Assembly (NCBI GenBank): GCA_016787895.1
Contig: JAEUTN010000014.1
Span: forward strand, 434,001 to 498,000
DNA length: 64,000 nucleotides
Direction: 5' to 3'
DNA from: Bacteroidia bacterium
Lineage (GTDB): Bacteria; Bacteroidota; Bacteroidia; B-17B0; Aurantibacillaceae
Shown piece by piece: positions 32,963-41,158 of the stretch. The translations under genes were made by a program, and so were the position numbers. Each line of letters begins with the position of its first letter. Within the stretch, counting starts at the first letter, position 1. Below the pieces are notes generated by a model, which was not told the origin of the DNA, did no database searches, and saw only the letters and a list, made by a program, of their open reading frames with translations.

Positions 32963-33958
32963 ATGCAACACTTAAAACAACGACCACGCCGCAACCGAAA
33001 AAGCCAATCCATCCGGAATCTTGTTCAGGAGAACTGGCTGAGCGTTCACGACCTCATTTTTCCGCTATTCCTGATCGAAGGAAAAAAGAAACGTTCTGAA
33101 GTGCATTCCATGCCCGGAATTTACAGGTACAGTGCTGATTTGTTGCTGAAAGAAATTGAAACCTGCCTGAAACTTGGTATCAGTACCTTTGATCTATTTC
33201 CTAGTTTGAACGATTCACTCAAGGATAAAAAAGCTACCGAATCCCTTAACGAGAAGGGGCTTTACCTCTCTACGCTGCGTTTGATTAAAAAAGAATTGCC
33301 TGAAGCCATTATCATGACCGATGTAGCCATGGACCCTTATAGCAGCGATGGTCATGATGGTTACGTAAAAAACGGACAGATTGTTAACGATGAAACACTT
33401 GAAATTCTTGCGAAGATGGCGGTGGCGCAAGCCCGGGCCGGAGCCGACATTATTGGCCCCAGCGACATGATGGATGGGCGCGTAGGTTATATACGCGAAG
33501 CTTTGGATAAAAACGGATTCACAGATGTTTCCATCATGAGTTACACAGCCAAATACGCCAGTGCTTTTTATGGTCCGTTCAGAGATGCTTTGGACAGCGC
33601 TCCTAAATTTGGAGACAAAAAAACCTATCAGATGAATCCGGCCAACAGCAGAGAAGCGCTTCTGGAAGCTGAACTCGACACCAGGGAAGGCGCGGATTTT
33701 CTTATGGTAAAACCCGCTTTAAGTTATATGGACGTGATTCGTTTGTTAAAAGACCATTGCACCTTGCCGATTGCGGCATACAATGTGAGCGGAGAATACG
33801 CCATGGTAAAAGCCGCTGCGGCAAAAGGCTGGATTGACGGGGATCGGATAAGAGACGAAATTCTGCTGAGTTTAAAACGCGCCGGAGCTTCTGTGATTCT
33901 TACCTATTTTGCAAAGGAATTCGCACAAGCTCACAAGGAACACCTGCACATCCTTTGA
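32963..33958 (+). CDS. hemB: Delta-aminolevulinic acid dehydratase (porphobilinogen synthase)
   Basis: HemB joins two 5-aminolevulinate molecules into porphobilinogen in heme synthesis. The 331-residue TIM barrel has both Schiff-base lysines: Lys197 in IMSYTAKYASAFYGPFRDA and Lys250 in FLMVKPALSYMDVI. The N-terminal R-R-R-N-R-K-S arm is present. In the metal site the E. coli zinc cysteines are replaced by A122, D124 and D132 (DVAMDPYSSDGHDG), so this is the aspartate-rich, magnesium-type form. The CDF transporter follows after 28 bases; no other heme gene is in the window. Confidence 0.95.
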   Translation: MQHLKQRPRRNRKSQSIRNLVQENWLSVHDLIFPLFLIEGKKKRSEVHSMPGIYRYSADLLLKEIETCLKLGISTFDLFPSLNDSLKDKKATESLNEKGLYLSTLRLIKKELPEAIIMTDVAMDPYSSDGHDGYVKNGQIVNDETLEILAKMAVAQARAGADIIGPSDMMDGRVGYIREALDKNGFTDVSIMSYTAKYASAFYGPFRDALDSAPKFGDKKTYQMNPANSREALLEAELDTREGADFLMVKPALSYMDVIRLLKDHCTLPIAAYNVSGEYAMVKAAAAKGWIDGDRIRDEILLSLKRAGASVILTYFAKEFAQAHKEHLHIL

Positions 33959-33986
33959 ATGAATCTGTGTTTTAGTCCATACCCCG

Positions 33987-34784
33987 ATGAACAAAACCAC
34001 TTTCAGGATTTCTAAAATGGATTGCCCTTCAGAGGAAAGCCTGATTCGGTTAAAACTTGCAGGTCACCCCGGCATTACATCCCTGACATTTGATATTCCC
34101 AATCGTCGTTTGGAGGTACTGCACACCAACTCTGCTGAAGCAATTTTTGCCGAGCTCGATGCCCTGAATTTAAACACTTCCATTCTTGAACGAAAATTTG
34201 TTGAGCACAATGACAGCCTTGATAACCCTGCCTCGCAGGCCAAATTGTTACGACAAGTTCTGTTCATCAATTTGTTCTTTTTTATTTTAGAATTGATAAC
34301 CGGTTTGTTTTCCAGATCCTTAGGATTGATGGCAGACAGTCTTGATATGCTGGCAGATAGTTTTGTTTATGGGCTTGCTTTGCTGGCGGTAGGTGGGAGT
34401 ATGCTTAAAAAAAACAGAATTGCTGCCATAAGCGGTTACTTTCAATTGTGTCTTGCTCTTTTAGGATTGTTTGAGGTACTAAGGCGTTTTGCAGGAAATT
34501 CAGAATCGCCGAACTATACCACTATGATTGCTATTTCGATTTTTGCTTTGATTGGCAATTCGGTTTGTTTGTTTCTGCTGCAAAAAAGTAAGAGCAGCGA
34601 GGCGCACATGAAAGCCAGTATGATTTTTACCTCAAACGATGTAATTGTTAATGCAGGTGTTATACTGGCCGGAATACTGGTGTATTTAACCGAAAGCCGC
34701 TTTCCTGATCTCATCATAGGCGGCATCGTGTTTGTGTTTGTTTTGCAAGGCGCTGTCAGAATTTTAAAATTATCTACCACTTAA
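33987..34784 (+). CDS. Cation transporter, CDF-like, with N-terminal HMA-like domain
   Basis: The 265-residue protein starts with a small heavy-metal-associated-like domain (residues 1-70) that keeps only one cysteine of the usual CxxC (KMDCPSEE). About six hydrophobic helices follow in the CDF pattern. Helix II carries SLDMLADSF and helix V carries TSNDVIVNAG, where the family metal-site acidic/His residues are expected; Asp is retained in both. Family members export Zn, Co, Fe or similar ions. The usual cytoplasmic C-terminal domain is absent, so the protein ends right after helix VI. Metal specificity cannot be assigned. Confidence 0.78.
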   Translation: MNKTTFRISKMDCPSEESLIRLKLAGHPGITSLTFDIPNRRLEVLHTNSAEAIFAELDALNLNTSILERKFVEHNDSLDNPASQAKLLRQVLFINLFFFILELITGLFSRSLGLMADSLDMLADSFVYGLALLAVGGSMLKKNRIAAISGYFQLCLALLGLFEVLRRFAGNSESPNYTTMIAISIFALIGNSVCLFLLQKSKSSEAHMKASMIFTSNDVIVNAGVILAGILVYLTESRFPDLIIGGIVFVFVLQGAVRILKLSTT

Positions 34785-34794
34785 ACATCCGACC

Positions 34795-35313
34795 CTGCTT
34801 AAGAAAAACATATTTCTGTGCGGTTTTATGGGGAGCGGAAAAAGCACCCTGGGCAAAAAAATGGCGCACTTATTGGAATTGCCTTTTTATGACCTCGATG
34901 AATACATTGAACGACGGGAAAACAAAACCCTATCTGAAATCTTTACCACTGAAGGCGAACCGGCCTTTCGTGAAAAAGAGGCCAAGTACCTGAAACAACT
35001 CCTCCTTGAAGAACCTTATGCTGTAATCGCGCTTGGAGGAGGCACAGTGTGTTTTAATGAGCTGCTTGAATTTGTAAAGTCTAAAGGAATTCTCATCTAC
35101 CTCTATCTTCCTGCAACTGCACTGATTCAACGCTTGAACACCAACAAAAATACGCGCCCCTTAATCAAAGATCTTGATGATAGCCGGCTTCAGGAATTTG
35201 TGAACGCAACGCTGCAAACAAGAAGCGTGTTTTATGAGCAAGCCCATTTAAAAATCAACGGCATTAACCTAAGACCCGAACACTTGATCAATGAAATCAA
35301 GTCACTCCTTTAA
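34795..35313 (+). CDS. aroK: Shikimate kinase (start codon non-canonical)
   Basis: Shikimate kinase phosphorylates shikimate in aromatic amino-acid synthesis. The sequence has the Walker A loop GFMGSGKST, the shikimate-binding DLDEYIERRE with following FREKEAKYL, GGGTVCF, and the lid NKNTRPL. The first ATG (34828) lies inside the P-loop and would delete the conserved first strand NIFLCGF. The frame is open upstream to 34768 but holds no ATG, GTG or TTG; CTG 34795 is the best candidate and gives 172 residues, the normal length. The C-terminus overlaps the next gene by 23 bp. Confidence 0.85.
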   Translation: MLKKNIFLCGFMGSGKSTLGKKMAHLLELPFYDLDEYIERRENKTLSEIFTTEGEPAFREKEAKYLKQLLLEEPYAVIALGGGTVCFNELLEFVKSKGILIYLYLPATALIQRLNTNKNTRPLIKDLDDSRLQEFVNATLQTRSVFYEQAHLKINGINLRPEHLINEIKSLL

Positions 35314-36232
35314 ATTGGTTTTCCTGATTCTGTCAGCGCTTTTCGTTCTTAAAGTCCGGAGTCAGGAAAACAAGTACCCAACTACCAATTTCGGCTTTTA
35401 TGCAGGGCTTAACATGGCTTTTGGAACACATGTACAACGTTTGGGGGTGAATGCGGGGTTTTTCTTTTATTACGATTGGTTTCAGTGTAACACGGAGCTG
35501 AAACTTTACAGAAACCGAAAAAACCTGGGACCACCAACATCTCACAACGAATTGGTTGTTTCGCAGGGATTGGTATACGCCTATGGAAAAAGAACAAGGC
35601 AGGACAATGTTTTTATGAGCTCTGTCAGTAACCAAACCGGATACGATCACTCCCTTGCCTATACGTTTAATGCTTACCTGAACAGAATTGGAACCGGCCA
35701 GCAAACCGGCATTTTAGCCTTTCAGTTTCAGGATGTATTTTTTATTGCAGAGAACGACCTTTTGGCCAGGCCTTCACTCGACCGTTTTCGTACCGGGGCT
35801 TTTTTGCTGATGTACCAGTATCAAAACCTTTATCAATTTGCCATGAATTGCACCATGTGGACCGGACAAATGGGGAATCGGCGTAATTTAGAAGATCCCT
35901 CTTCTTTTTCGCATTGTTACATGGATACTGTTGGTGGTAAGTACACCTCTTATTCTCACGGCCTTTTAGCGTTACAGGTAAAAGCCGCTTTACCCCTTTT
36001 TCAAACTCTACAACTAAGTGCAGGAATAGATGCGGAACAAATCAGAAATGCGGTGCAAAACAAGGTGTTTCACGACATGGTGATGCTTCCAAAAAAATGG
36101 AGGCCAAAAACCAACTGCCACATTCCTATGATTGATTCAAATGGAAACCCGTTTTTATACCGGGAGGGTCAAATCATTAAAGCTGCAAGCCTTTACCTGA
36201 ATGCCTTTTTTAACCCTTCGTTTTTTTATTGA
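35291..36232 (+). CDS. Exported protein resembling polymorphic toxin type 23 domain family; probable outer-membrane beta-rich protein
   Basis: The 313-residue protein has a signal peptide (about 1-25, cleavage near VRS/QEN) and a beta-rich body with alternating aromatic strands. Segments such as NFGFYAGLNMAFGTH, NQTGYDHSLAYTFNAYLNRIGTGQQTG, ENDLLARPSLDRFRTGAFL, CTMWTGQMG and DAEQIRNAVQNKVFHD recall Bacteroidota proteins annotated with the polymorphic toxin type 23 domain. I recognise the family only by eye. No toxin-delivery domain or immunity gene is present, and the strand pattern would fit an outer-membrane barrel, so toxin activity is doubtful. It overlaps aroK by 23 bp. Confidence 0.55.
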   Translation: MKSSHSFKLVFLILSALFVLKVRSQENKYPTTNFGFYAGLNMAFGTHVQRLGVNAGFFFYYDWFQCNTELKLYRNRKNLGPPTSHNELVVSQGLVYAYGKRTRQDNVFMSSVSNQTGYDHSLAYTFNAYLNRIGTGQQTGILAFQFQDVFFIAENDLLARPSLDRFRTGAFLLMYQYQNLYQFAMNCTMWTGQMGNRRNLEDPSSFSHCYMDTVGGKYTSYSHGLLALQVKAALPLFQTLQLSAGIDAEQIRNAVQNKVFHDMVMLPKKWRPKTNCHIPMIDSNGNPFLYREGQIIKAASLYLNAFFNPSFFY

Positions 36233-36234
36233 AG

Positions 36235-37116
36235 TTACTGAACAATTTTAACTTCGCTCACAACGGATGCCATGTTAAACCAACCAATGGCCTTGGTTGC
36301 GGCACCTGAGGGAGTAACAATATTTGTTCTCACGTTTTCAGGAGTTGTTGCAAACAAACCACCATTTTGGATTTGTGCGACTGCCTGGTTCAAAAAGTTA
36401 TAACACTCCCTGGAAATGGAATGGATTTCCACCTTACACACATCGTTTTTCTGATAGGAATTAAATCCGAGAAATATTCCGGGAGGAGTAAAATCCAGGG
36501 TATCGGCATTGGCATCAAACACTTCACCATTGGTACCATCAATAGAAGTGTTCAGGTCACTGGGTCCACCAAAAAGAGTGTCGTTTCTGTAAGTTTTAAT
36601 CCAATAATAGTCCGCCGTTTGATCTACTTTATCGCGGGCCCATAATAAACAATTGTAAAAGGGTTCTCCGTCGCCAAAGCCCCCTGTTCCATCATTGTAC
36701 ACCGCACTAATGCTGTCAATCACGGCCGTGCGTTTTTGTGTTGCCATGGCTGTATACTCACTTCCGTCAATTTTGACCCTTAGTTCAAAAACGTGATTGA
36801 TGGCATCAATTTTTGGCTGAGTTCCGGCATCGTAAACATACTCACCATCGCTAGTATAGGTAAACGAGTACTGCGCATTCGTTGTCAAATCTGTTAACGT
36901 TACCTGAGCGTTACTCACCACCGGGGCTTCCTGATTGCTGAAATAATTATCACTTTGAGTGACCAAAACTTTTTGCAATTGATTTTGGTTGGTGATAAAC
37001 GCATCAATCACATAAAGCTTTGAGCCCTCATCCAATTTTACCTGAACCACGTCTTCACATGAACTGAATAGCAGAAGAAGGGAAACTATAAACAAAGTAA
37101 ATACCGACTTTTTCAT
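36235..37116 (-). CDS. DUF4249 lipoprotein
   Basis: The 293-residue protein has a lipoprotein signal with lipobox FSSC (Cys20). It then has the DUF4249 pattern: an early LYVIDAFITNQNQLQKVLVTQSDNYF strand region, an Ig-like carboxypeptidase-type domain (VSNAQVTLTDL), a WIKTYRND segment and a terminal domain with EIHSISRECYNFLNQA. Proteins of this family lie downstream of TonB receptors throughout Bacteroidota and probably act as their surface or periplasmic partner. Here it follows the receptor by 4 bases on the same strand. The ligand is unknown. Confidence 0.85.
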   Translation of the reverse strand: MKKSVFTLFIVSLLLLFSSCEDVVQVKLDEGSKLYVIDAFITNQNQLQKVLVTQSDNYFSNQEAPVVSNAQVTLTDLTTNAQYSFTYTSDGEYVYDAGTQPKIDAINHVFELRVKIDGSEYTAMATQKRTAVIDSISAVYNDGTGGFGDGEPFYNCLLWARDKVDQTADYYWIKTYRNDTLFGGPSDLNTSIDGTNGEVFDANADTLDFTPPGIFLGFNSYQKNDVCKVEIHSISRECYNFLNQAVAQIQNGGLFATTPENVRTNIVTPSGAATKAIGWFNMASVVSEVKIVQ

Positions 37117-37120
37117 GTTC

Positions 37121-39484
37121 TTAGAAATTAAAATTATACGTTATGGCCGGAACAAATGAACCCACTACCGAGAAGCGAACCGCTTCGGTTTGAAATTGTG
37201 TGCCTTCTTTTGTTCTGAAATAAATACTGTAAGCGTTTCTTCGGTTATAAGCATTGTATACGCTTAGTACGATGTTCTGCTTAAAACGTCGTATGTCGTT
37301 TTTCCTGAAGTTATAGGTGGCTCCTATATCCAAACGGTGATACGGCGTTATCCTGTAATTGTTCCTTTCTCCTGTAGTGTTATAGGGTACGTTCCAGTTT
37401 TGCACCTGAATTTTAGAAGTAGGGAAAGTGGCCGGCGTTCCGGTGAGAAAAACAAAGTTGGCCGAAACGGTCCAGCGTTTGTTAAAGTCGTAATTGGCAA
37501 TGGTGTTCAACACATGTGTGCGGTCGTAACGGCTGTAAAACCAGTTGTTGTTGCTGATGCCATCCACCAGACGCTCCGTTTTACTTAACGTGTAACTGAT
37601 CCAACCGTTCAGTTTTCCTTTGTTTTTCTTGATAAAAAATTCTGCGCCATACGCTCTTCCCAAACCCTGTACCAGTTGGTTCTCAACAGTAGGATTGATA
37701 AACAGGTTGGCATTGTCAATGTAATCCAGCTGGTTTTGCATGTATTTATAATATACCTCCACCGAAGTTTCAAACATGTTGTTTAGAAAGTTTCTGAAAT
37801 ACCCCACACTTCCCTGATCAGCTATAAGTGGCGTGAGGTTGTTGGACGCGATGGTATAAACGTCCAGAGGCGTGCTGGCCGCTGTGTTACTGATCAATTG
37901 CAGGTACTGGGCCATGCGGTTATAACTGGCTTTAATGGAACTGAATTGGTTCAATACATAATTTAAAGCAAGGCGGGGTTCAGGATTCAGGTATGCCTGA
38001 ATTAACTCCCCAGAGGAATAGTATTGGGACCCTTCAAGCGGTAATTCTTCATTGGGCAATGTATCACCAAATGTGTAAGCTGTTCCCTTTCCTATATAGG
38101 TGTAGAAGCTTAGGCGCAAACCATACTCTGCGGTTAAACGCGGCAGAATCTTTTGTTCGTTGCTGATGTAGGCCGAATATTCCACGCCTCTCCGTCTTTC
38201 GGCCAGGAATTGAATGGTGGTGTTGTCGATAGTTCCGGTGGCATCGTAAGGCAGAAAGTTGTAGTACAGGGCCTGTGCACCAAATCTGAGCGTGTTTTTA
38301 CTGTTGGGGTAATATCCAAAATCAGCTTTTAAACTATTGTTGATGATGTTACTGGTCCAGTTAAAACGTTGATTATTGCTTTCCTGTTCAAAATCGAGCA
38401 GGTAATCGTAATTACTGTAAAAATACGTGAGGTTCATAAACAGCTTGCTGTTGAACACATGGTTCCATCGCGCTGTAGCCGTTGCATTTCCCCAGTTAAA
38501 CTTGAAGCCGGTCGCTCCAAACACATCCCGACCAAAATACCCACTGGCGAACACCGTGTTCTTTTCGTTGATTCTCCAGTTGACTTTTGCGGTAAGATCG
38601 TAGAAATTAAAATCAGCCTGTTTAAGCGGGTTGGATGATTTTAAAAAGGGCTTGATCAGCGCATCGATATAACTCCTTCTTCCGGCAATGATAAAGCTGG
38701 CTTTGTCTTTTACGATAGGTGATTCCACGCTGAATCGGCTGAAGATGGTACCGATTCCGCCTGTAACCGTAGTTCGCTTGGAATTGCCTTCTTTCATGCG
38801 GATATCAAGAATGGACGAAACCCTTCCTCCGTATTGTGCAGGAATTCCGCCTTTGATGAGTTTTACATCTTTTACGGCATCAGGATTAAACACCGAAAAG
38901 AATCCAAACAAATGGGATGAGTTGAACACCGGTGCTTCATCCATCAAAATCAGGTTCTGGTCAATGGCGCCCCCTCTCACGTTAAATCCAGTAGCACCTT
39001 CTCCCTGAGTGGTAACTCCCGGCAACAGCTGTATGGCACGAATGATGTCGACCTCACCCAGTAAAGCCGGCACTTTGTTAATTTGTTTAATATCGAGCTT
39101 TGCAACGCTCATTTCCACACTTTTAACGTTTTTATCTTCCGCTTCCCCGGTCACTACCACTTCTTCAAGCAATTGGCTTTCTTCGCCCATTTCGAAGGTT
39201 TTGGTTATGTTTTTTTGAAGGTCCACCGAAAAGGTAATGGTTTGATATCCGATAATGGAAACCACAATGGTGTGTTCACCAGGGGGCAGTGAAAGGGAAT
39301 AAAATCCATATTCATTGGTGGCGACCGCCTGGGTGGTTCCTTTTTTTGAAACTACAGCGCCTACTAAAGACTCTCCATTCTTTTTGTCTTTAACATAGCC
39401 ACTGATAATGAATTTTTTATCCTGAGCGACAGATACACCGCCCAGGAAAACAAACATGAGAACGAACAGAACTTTAAGATTCAT
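37121..39484 (-). CDS. TonB-dependent receptor with carboxypeptidase-like N-terminal domain
   Basis: The 787-residue outer-membrane receptor has a signal peptide (to about residue 20), a carboxypeptidase-regulatory-like domain (ISGYVKDKKNGESLVGAVV to about 95), a plug domain (about 115-220, with GFNVRGGAIDQNLILMDEAP) and a 22-strand-type barrel with a terminal aromatic strand (ITYNFNF). The GEAEDKNVKSVEMSVAKLDIKQI segment marks the start of the plug. It is paired with the DUF4249 lipoprotein downstream. No sugar or siderophore genes are near, so the substrate is not predicted. Confidence 0.9.
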   Translation of the reverse strand: MNLKVLFVLMFVFLGGVSVAQDKKFIISGYVKDKKNGESLVGAVVSKKGTTQAVATNEYGFYSLSLPPGEHTIVVSIIGYQTITFSVDLQKNITKTFEMGEESQLLEEVVVTGEAEDKNVKSVEMSVAKLDIKQINKVPALLGEVDIIRAIQLLPGVTTQGEGATGFNVRGGAIDQNLILMDEAPVFNSSHLFGFFSVFNPDAVKDVKLIKGGIPAQYGGRVSSILDIRMKEGNSKRTTVTGGIGTIFSRFSVESPIVKDKASFIIAGRRSYIDALIKPFLKSSNPLKQADFNFYDLTAKVNWRINEKNTVFASGYFGRDVFGATGFKFNWGNATATARWNHVFNSKLFMNLTYFYSNYDYLLDFEQESNNQRFNWTSNIINNSLKADFGYYPNSKNTLRFGAQALYYNFLPYDATGTIDNTTIQFLAERRRGVEYSAYISNEQKILPRLTAEYGLRLSFYTYIGKGTAYTFGDTLPNEELPLEGSQYYSSGELIQAYLNPEPRLALNYVLNQFSSIKASYNRMAQYLQLISNTAASTPLDVYTIASNNLTPLIADQGSVGYFRNFLNNMFETSVEVYYKYMQNQLDYIDNANLFINPTVENQLVQGLGRAYGAEFFIKKNKGKLNGWISYTLSKTERLVDGISNNNWFYSRYDRTHVLNTIANYDFNKRWTVSANFVFLTGTPATFPTSKIQVQNWNVPYNTTGERNNYRITPYHRLDIGATYNFRKNDIRRFKQNIVLSVYNAYNRRNAYSIYFRTKEGTQFQTEAVRFSVVGSFVPAITYNFNF

Positions 39485-39539
39485 ATAAATATGGTATTTG
39501 GTTCAAACAAGCCAGCCTGAAATTTGTTCTGAGGCGGCG

Positions 39540-39570
39540 CAAAACTAGGGAAACTAAAATATGCTAACAA
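39540..39570 (-). promoter_or_regulatory. Promoter of TonB receptor / DUF4249 operon
   Basis: On the minus strand TAGTTTTG (39547-39540) is a perfect -7 box and TTG (39570-39568) lies 20 bp upstream. The leader before the ATG is about 50 bases. Confidence 0.72.
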
Positions 39571-39727
39571 GTTTCCACCCTTTAAATCAACCACTCGTGT
39601 AAAGCTTATTCAGGCTATTGGAAAGTGGTGAATTACAGGCGATGTAAATTTATAACCTCTGCAAGCCGCTATTGGCGCAGCCTTTGAGTACTACCCACCC
39701 GGGGCCATAGGATGAAAATCTTTTTCT

Positions 39728-39735
39728 TATGTTTG
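39728..39735 (+). promoter_or_regulatory. -7 box of hisS promoter
   Basis: TATGTTTG matches TAnnTTTG, 43 bases before the hisS start. No TTG at the right distance was found. Confidence 0.4.
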
Positions 39736-39778
39736 TGTGGCCGTTAAAGGACTCTCTTTTTTGGTTATTTTAACATTC

Positions 39779-41155
39779 ATGAAGCCTTCAATCCCCAGCG
39801 GAACACGTGATTTTGGTCCCATAGAAATGCGTAAGCGAACGTATATTCTTGATGTGATCCGTCGTAATTTTGAACTTTTCGGTTACCAGGCCATAGAAAC
39901 CCCTGCCATGGAAAACATTTCCACCTTAACGGGTAAGTATGGAGATGAAGGCGATCAGTTGATTTACAAAATTCTTAATTCGCGAATTCATGAAAGCAAA
40001 AAGAAGGACCTGCTTTTAAGTGAATTTAAACTCTCGCTGGAAACCTCACGCAATTCAACTGAACTCACTGAAAAAGCCCTGCGCTACGATCTTACCGTTC
40101 CCTTTGCGCGATTTGTGGTGATGAATCGTAACGAACTGGTGTTTCCTTTCAAACGTTACCAGATTCAGCCCGTGTGGCGAGCTGACCGTCCGCAAAAAGG
40201 GCGCTACAGGGAATTTTATCAATGCGATGCGGATGTGATAGGGAGCAACTCTCTGCTCAACGAACTTGAACTCATCGCGCTGATGGATAAAAGTTTTTCA
40301 GAATTGAAGGTGCCGGTGTGTTTAAAATTTAACAACCGTAAAATTTTAACGGCCCTGGCCGATGTGTTGGGTGAACCCGAAAAAATTATTGACATCACCG
40401 TGGCCATCGACAAGTTGGATAAGATTGGAAAAGACAAAGTGCTGGAAGAACTTAAAAACAAAGGACTGAGTGATAAGGCCATCAGCGGTTTATTGCCACT
40501 GCTGGACTTTAAAGGAAATAATTCAGAAAAAATCCAATTGCTCCAGAGCCTTCTGGAGGAACACCCTGCCGGTCGCAAAGGCATTGAGGAGATTCGTTTT
40601 TTGCTGGACAATTCCTCATCAAAGCACCTTCAGTTTGAGCTCGACATCACCCTGGCCCGGGGATTAAATTATTATACCGGAAGTATTTTTGAGGTGAAAG
40701 CCACAGCCGGAAGTCTACAATCCAGCATTCTCGGCGGAGGGCGCTACGATGACCTCACGGGAGTATTTGGATTACCCGCTACCAGTGGCGTTGGTATTTC
40801 TTTTGGCATCGATCGTATTTATGATGTATTGGAAGAGTTATCGCTCTTTCCTGAAGAAGTAAAATCAGCAGCCTCATCACGGCTCTTGTTTGCACATTTT
40901 GACGAAGCCACGCAATTGTATTGTTTTAACCTTGCCACGCAACTGCGTTCACTGGGCATTGCCTGTGAGGTATACCCCGAACTCAGCAAAAAACCAGGAA
41001 AACAATTTGATTACGCCAACCGCAAAGCCATTCCTTACGTGTGTGCCATTGGCTCAAATGAAATGCAAAACAAACGTTATGCCTTTAAAACCATGGCCAG
41101 CGGAGAGCAACAAGAACTTAGCCTTGAACAGCTCATTGAACATTTAAAAAAGTAA
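39779..41155 (+). CDS. hisS: Histidyl-tRNA synthetase
   Basis: HisRS charges tRNA-His. The 458-residue class II enzyme shows motif 1 in the GYQAIETPAMEN region, motif 2 YREFYQCDADVIG, the histidine motifs LARGLNYYTGSIFE and SILGGGRYDDL, and motif 3 around GVGISFGIDRIYDVL. The anticodon-binding domain follows from about residue 365. I chose ATG 39779 because family members start as MKPSIPSGTRDFGP; the upstream start would add an unrelated hydrophobic tail. hutH follows after only 3 bases, so the two genes are probably co-transcribed. Confidence 0.95.
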   Translation: MKPSIPSGTRDFGPIEMRKRTYILDVIRRNFELFGYQAIETPAMENISTLTGKYGDEGDQLIYKILNSRIHESKKKDLLLSEFKLSLETSRNSTELTEKALRYDLTVPFARFVVMNRNELVFPFKRYQIQPVWRADRPQKGRYREFYQCDADVIGSNSLLNELELIALMDKSFSELKVPVCLKFNNRKILTALADVLGEPEKIIDITVAIDKLDKIGKDKVLEELKNKGLSDKAISGLLPLLDFKGNNSEKIQLLQSLLEEHPAGRKGIEEIRFLLDNSSSKHLQFELDITLARGLNYYTGSIFEVKATAGSLQSSILGGGRYDDLTGVFGLPATSGVGISFGIDRIYDVLEELSLFPEEVKSAASSRLLFAHFDEATQLYCFNLATQLRSLGIACEVYPELSKKPGKQFDYANRKAIPYVCAIGSNEMQNKRYAFKTMASGEQQELSLEQLIEHLKK

Positions 41156-41158
41156 ATC

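Noticed and set aside
34828..35313. Shikimate kinase starting at the first ATG
   Set aside because: This would delete the conserved first beta strand and start inside the P-loop; the upstream CTG is more plausible.
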